Assembly (NCBI RefSeq): GCF_027853915.1
Contig: NZ_JAQGLA010000066.1
Location: 1-44,945, forward strand
DNA: 44,945 nucleotides
DNA from: Saccharopolyspora oryzae
Lineage (GTDB): Bacteria > Actinomycetota > Actinomycetes > Mycobacteriales > Pseudonocardiaceae
Direction: 5' to 3'
Shown here: one piece after another, positions 43,455 to 44,945 of the stretch
Position numbering within the stretch: position 1 is the stretch's first letter
Layout: each line of letters begins with the position of its first letter
Notes under the pieces: generated by a model
The model's input: only the letters and a program-made list of their open reading frames with translations
Database searches by the model: none
Told to the model about the DNA's origin: nothing
Program-made: the position numbers and the translations under genes

Positions 43455-43662
43455 GTCACTCCTCTCGAGGTGGGCCCGGTGTGCGCCCACGCCGGGGTAG
43501 AGGATAGGCCAGCCCGCGGCACGCCAGGACGGACCACCTCACGCGACCACCGGTCACATCGTCCTTTATGCCCGAAGAACGCGATCGTTTTCAAACTGCA
43601 CCGGGACCAGCGCCGATGCGCTGAGGCGAACGCCACGGAAGTTCGCCGCAGCGGGACCGGGA

Positions 43663-43836
43663 TCAGTCCTGATCGGAGGGCAGGACCACGGCCTGCCCGG
43701 CGATCACGGTGTCGCCCTTGCAGGTCAACGTCGGCCCGCCGTGGAGGATGTAGCCCTCCTCCAGCAACCCGCTGATCCGACGGCAGAACTCGGCATCATC
43801 GGGACCGGTGATGAAGCGGTAGCGCAGCTTTTCCAC
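43663..43836 (-). CDS. DUF1737-type small protein
   Basis: The 57-aa product LRYRFITGPDDAEFCRRISGLLEEGYILHGGPTLTCKGDTVIAGQAVVLP has the compact DUF1737 pattern, with the conserved Y-x-GGP-x-L and a single Cys pair. Its function is unknown. The GTG at 43836 lacks a ribosome site, but TACTGT lies 7 nt upstream, which favours a leaderless start; a longer form from 43860 is possible. It is a single gene divergent from nothing recognisable. Confidence 0.8.
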   Translation of the reverse strand: MEKLRYRFITGPDDAEFCRRISGLLEEGYILHGGPTLTCKGDTVIAGQAVVLPSDQD

Positions 43837-43843
43837 ACCGAAG

Positions 43844-43849
43844 ACAGTA
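43844..43849 (-). promoter_or_regulatory. Probable -10 hexamer for the DUF1737 gene
   Basis: TACTGT on the minus strand (TANNNT) ends 7 nt before the GTG at 43836. Confidence 0.45.
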
Positions 43850-43862
43850 CGGCGCCCCACCG

Positions 43863-44430
43863 ACGAACCGACAGCGTCGTACGCACCACCGCGACCTACG
43901 AACCCCGCTCCGGGGTGAAACCGCAGTAGAGGCCGCGTTACGAGATGTACTGCACCAAGGGGTTCCCCGACCAGCAGTAACTCCCCCCAAGAAAAGCGAC
44001 TATGAGCAGGGATAACAGTAGTGATCGTTTGTCGTCAGTTTCCGGCAGTCGCCGTACCGCCTTGTACCGGATTTGTACCCGGCATGCCCCTTCCCTCACC
44101 TGCAGGGGTGCCCCACACATTGCTGTTCGCCACTCTCGACGTCCTCGCAAGGGTGCCTGCCGAAAGGCGGGGCACGATCAGCTTAGTCACCGAGCCCAAG
44201 TGCCCGCAGAACCTCTCGGCGTGAACACAGCGGCTACGCGCGAATCCGGCTGCTTCTAGTATCGCGCCGCGTCATCTTAGGCTGCTGGCCCGCCTGTCCT
44301 GGTCCTGACATGGCAATCTCACGTCGACTGCTTCGAAGTCAAGGGCGTACGCATTAGAGTTCTGCCTGGTCAAAAACCGAATATAGCTTCGGGAAGTCCA
44401 CGGCGGGCGGCATAGGCCGAAGGGGTACAA
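43863..44430. other. Gene-poor, lower-GC region before the right-end membrane gene
   Basis: I see no protein with family character. GTACC occurs three times at 10-11 bp spacing (44054, 44064, 44075), and GGGGTACAA lies just before the next gene. AT content rises towards the right. Short ORFs on both strands, including a 70-aa minus-strand one with a hydrophobic run, are not supported by a ribosome site. No tRNA-like fold is seen. Confidence 0.5.
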
Positions 44431-44826
44431 GTGTTCGTATCGATCAAAGAGGGTACACGTGCTGCGGGTCGCATCGCAGGACGAATCTGGAAGAAGTGGC
44501 GCAGCTCTTCCTTTCCACTAGAAAGCGCAGCGATTCAAGAAATTTCTGACGCGGGCGTAGAACCACGCCCCCTGATCGACACTTGCCGAGGAGCAATTTA
44601 CCGCACATTCTGGAAAAATGTACTTCATGTTGCGGTTTTGGCGACGTCGACCTTCTGCCTATACAACGCCCCCTGGGGAATTGTCACATGGAATGACATG
44701 GAATCGATCAAACGGTTCGCCGCGAATCCGCTCGTGATCCCCCCTCTACTCCTCCTATTCTTATTCCTGCCGAGCATTGCGCGAAACGCACGCGGGCTTT
44801 CGAGAGGGGCACTCCTCGGGGGGGGT
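44431..44826 (+). pseudogene. Small membrane-protein gene, apparently truncated by an IS110-type element
   Basis: From GTG 44431 (GAAGGGG upstream, 5-nt spacing) a frame codes for about 130 residues: a basic, Trp-rich start (IAGRIWKKWRSSSFPLES), then two hydrophobic helices (VLHVAVLATSTFCLYNAPWG and PLVIPPLLLLFLFLP). Codon use and GC are lower than in the neighbours, suggesting foreign origin. The frame stays open past 44826 only because it enters the IS sequence, so the original C terminus is lost. I do not recognise the family. The exact junction is not defined by a target duplication in view. Confidence 0.5.
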
Positions 44827-44945
44827 GTTCCTATGGTTTTGTCAAGCGGCTGCTGGGGGCGCCGTGGGTCGGGTTGGCTGGTAGTGGGTCTTGTTTTTGA
44901 GCATGGCGAACAGGACGTCGCAGCGTCGTCGGGCCAGGCAGATCA
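44827..44945 (-). mobile_element. 3' end of an IS110-family insertion sequence
   Basis: The composition changes abruptly after the G-run near 44820, and the minus strand then encodes the C-terminal end of an IS110-type transposase. The element continues beyond the right edge. No terminal inverted repeat is seen, as is usual for IS110. The left limit (about 44827) is an estimate. Confidence 0.65.
44842..44945 (-). CDS. IS110-family transposase, C-terminal fragment
   Basis: The last 33 codons and stop are visible: ICLARRRCDVLFAML followed by KNKTHYQP and a Pro/Ala-rich end. The LARRR-C/V-DVLxAML segment is the typical C-terminal helix of IS110/IS116/IS902 (transposase_20) proteins. These DEDD-type serine-assisted recombinases move without terminal repeats and, in the IS110 branch, are guided by an RNA encoded in the element end. 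The gene enters from outside the window, so its integrity cannot be judged. Confidence 0.75.
   Translation of the reverse strand, partial: ICLARRRCDVLFAMLKNKTHYQPTRPTAPPAAA

Noticed and set aside
43938..44150. 70-aa minus-strand ORF with a hydrophobic C-terminal half
   Set aside because: It has no ribosome site and no family signal; the hydrophobic run may be chance in lower-GC DNA. It might be a relic, but the support is too weak.
43863..44430. tRNA gene as the insertion site of an integrated element
   Set aside because: No cloverleaf or GGTTCGA-type T-loop was found in the right-end region.

Overview
The window is high-GC DNA with actinobacterial gene content. GTG starts are frequent, several starts look leaderless, and the gene set includes RamB, a mycothiol-dependent-isomerase-like protein, GpgP and a type VII secretion (T7SS)-associated domain. 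The order rsfS-gpgP-degV-comEA-comEC-holA-rpsT-lepA follows the order I recall from mycobacteria, with gaps. A Pseudonocardiales genome such as Saccharopolyspora is the best guess; this is inference, since no rRNA or other species marker is present.

Region by region. 1-892 is gene-free: an array of nine 31-bp direct repeats, two back-to-back pairs of AT-rich palindromes, and a 12-bp-arm hairpin ahead of a small Cys-rich protein. 1348-8639 holds two giant adjacent genes with five tandem ADP-ribosylglycohydrolase (DraG-like) domains behind a T7SS-associated/SseB-like head; the metal and catalytic residues are intact only in the first one or two domains. 8900-10851 holds an enoyl-CoA hydratase and a linked set of membrane protein, membrane-anchored RNase Sa-like ribonuclease and barstar. 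11040-15870 is a leftward valine-catabolism cluster (mmsA, acyl-CoA dehydrogenase, 3-hydroxyisobutyryl-CoA hydrolase, mmsB) whose end product is propionyl-CoA. 16080-19974 holds mixed enzymes (Nudix, O-methyltransferase, MOSC, GNAT, Uma2).

20220-23118 is the divergent aceA-ramB pair (glyoxylate cycle and its regulator). 23160-27659 holds a DinB-like protein and a LysR regulator divergent from an amino-acid transporter plus a MalY/PatB-type C-S lyase. 27684-29350 holds a TetR regulator divergent from a ZapE-type ATPase, with a clear nested operator between them. 29430-43454 is mainly conserved housekeeping (lepA, rpsT, holA, comEC/comEA, degV, gpgP, rsfS) with an adenine/adenosine deaminase, a VOC protein and two transporters interspersed.

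In this block a SAM-I riboswitch precedes a threonine-synthase-like gene. The gene lacks the classical GNxGN loop and resembles the Streptomyces MetM-type enzymes that make homocysteine from O-phosphohomoserine, which would explain the SAM control. The riboswitch P3 loop is perfectly complementary over 9 nt to the bases just before the thrC-like start codon. The right end (43.9-44.9 kb) is lower in GC and holds a small membrane-protein gene that runs into the 3' end of an IS110-type insertion sequence.

Strongest leads: the five-domain ADP-ribosylhydrolase pair with graded active-site loss, the riboswitch/MetM-like unit, the linked RNase-barstar-membrane protein cassette, the dispersed TTTCnATnGAAA palindrome family, and the group of leaderless starts.
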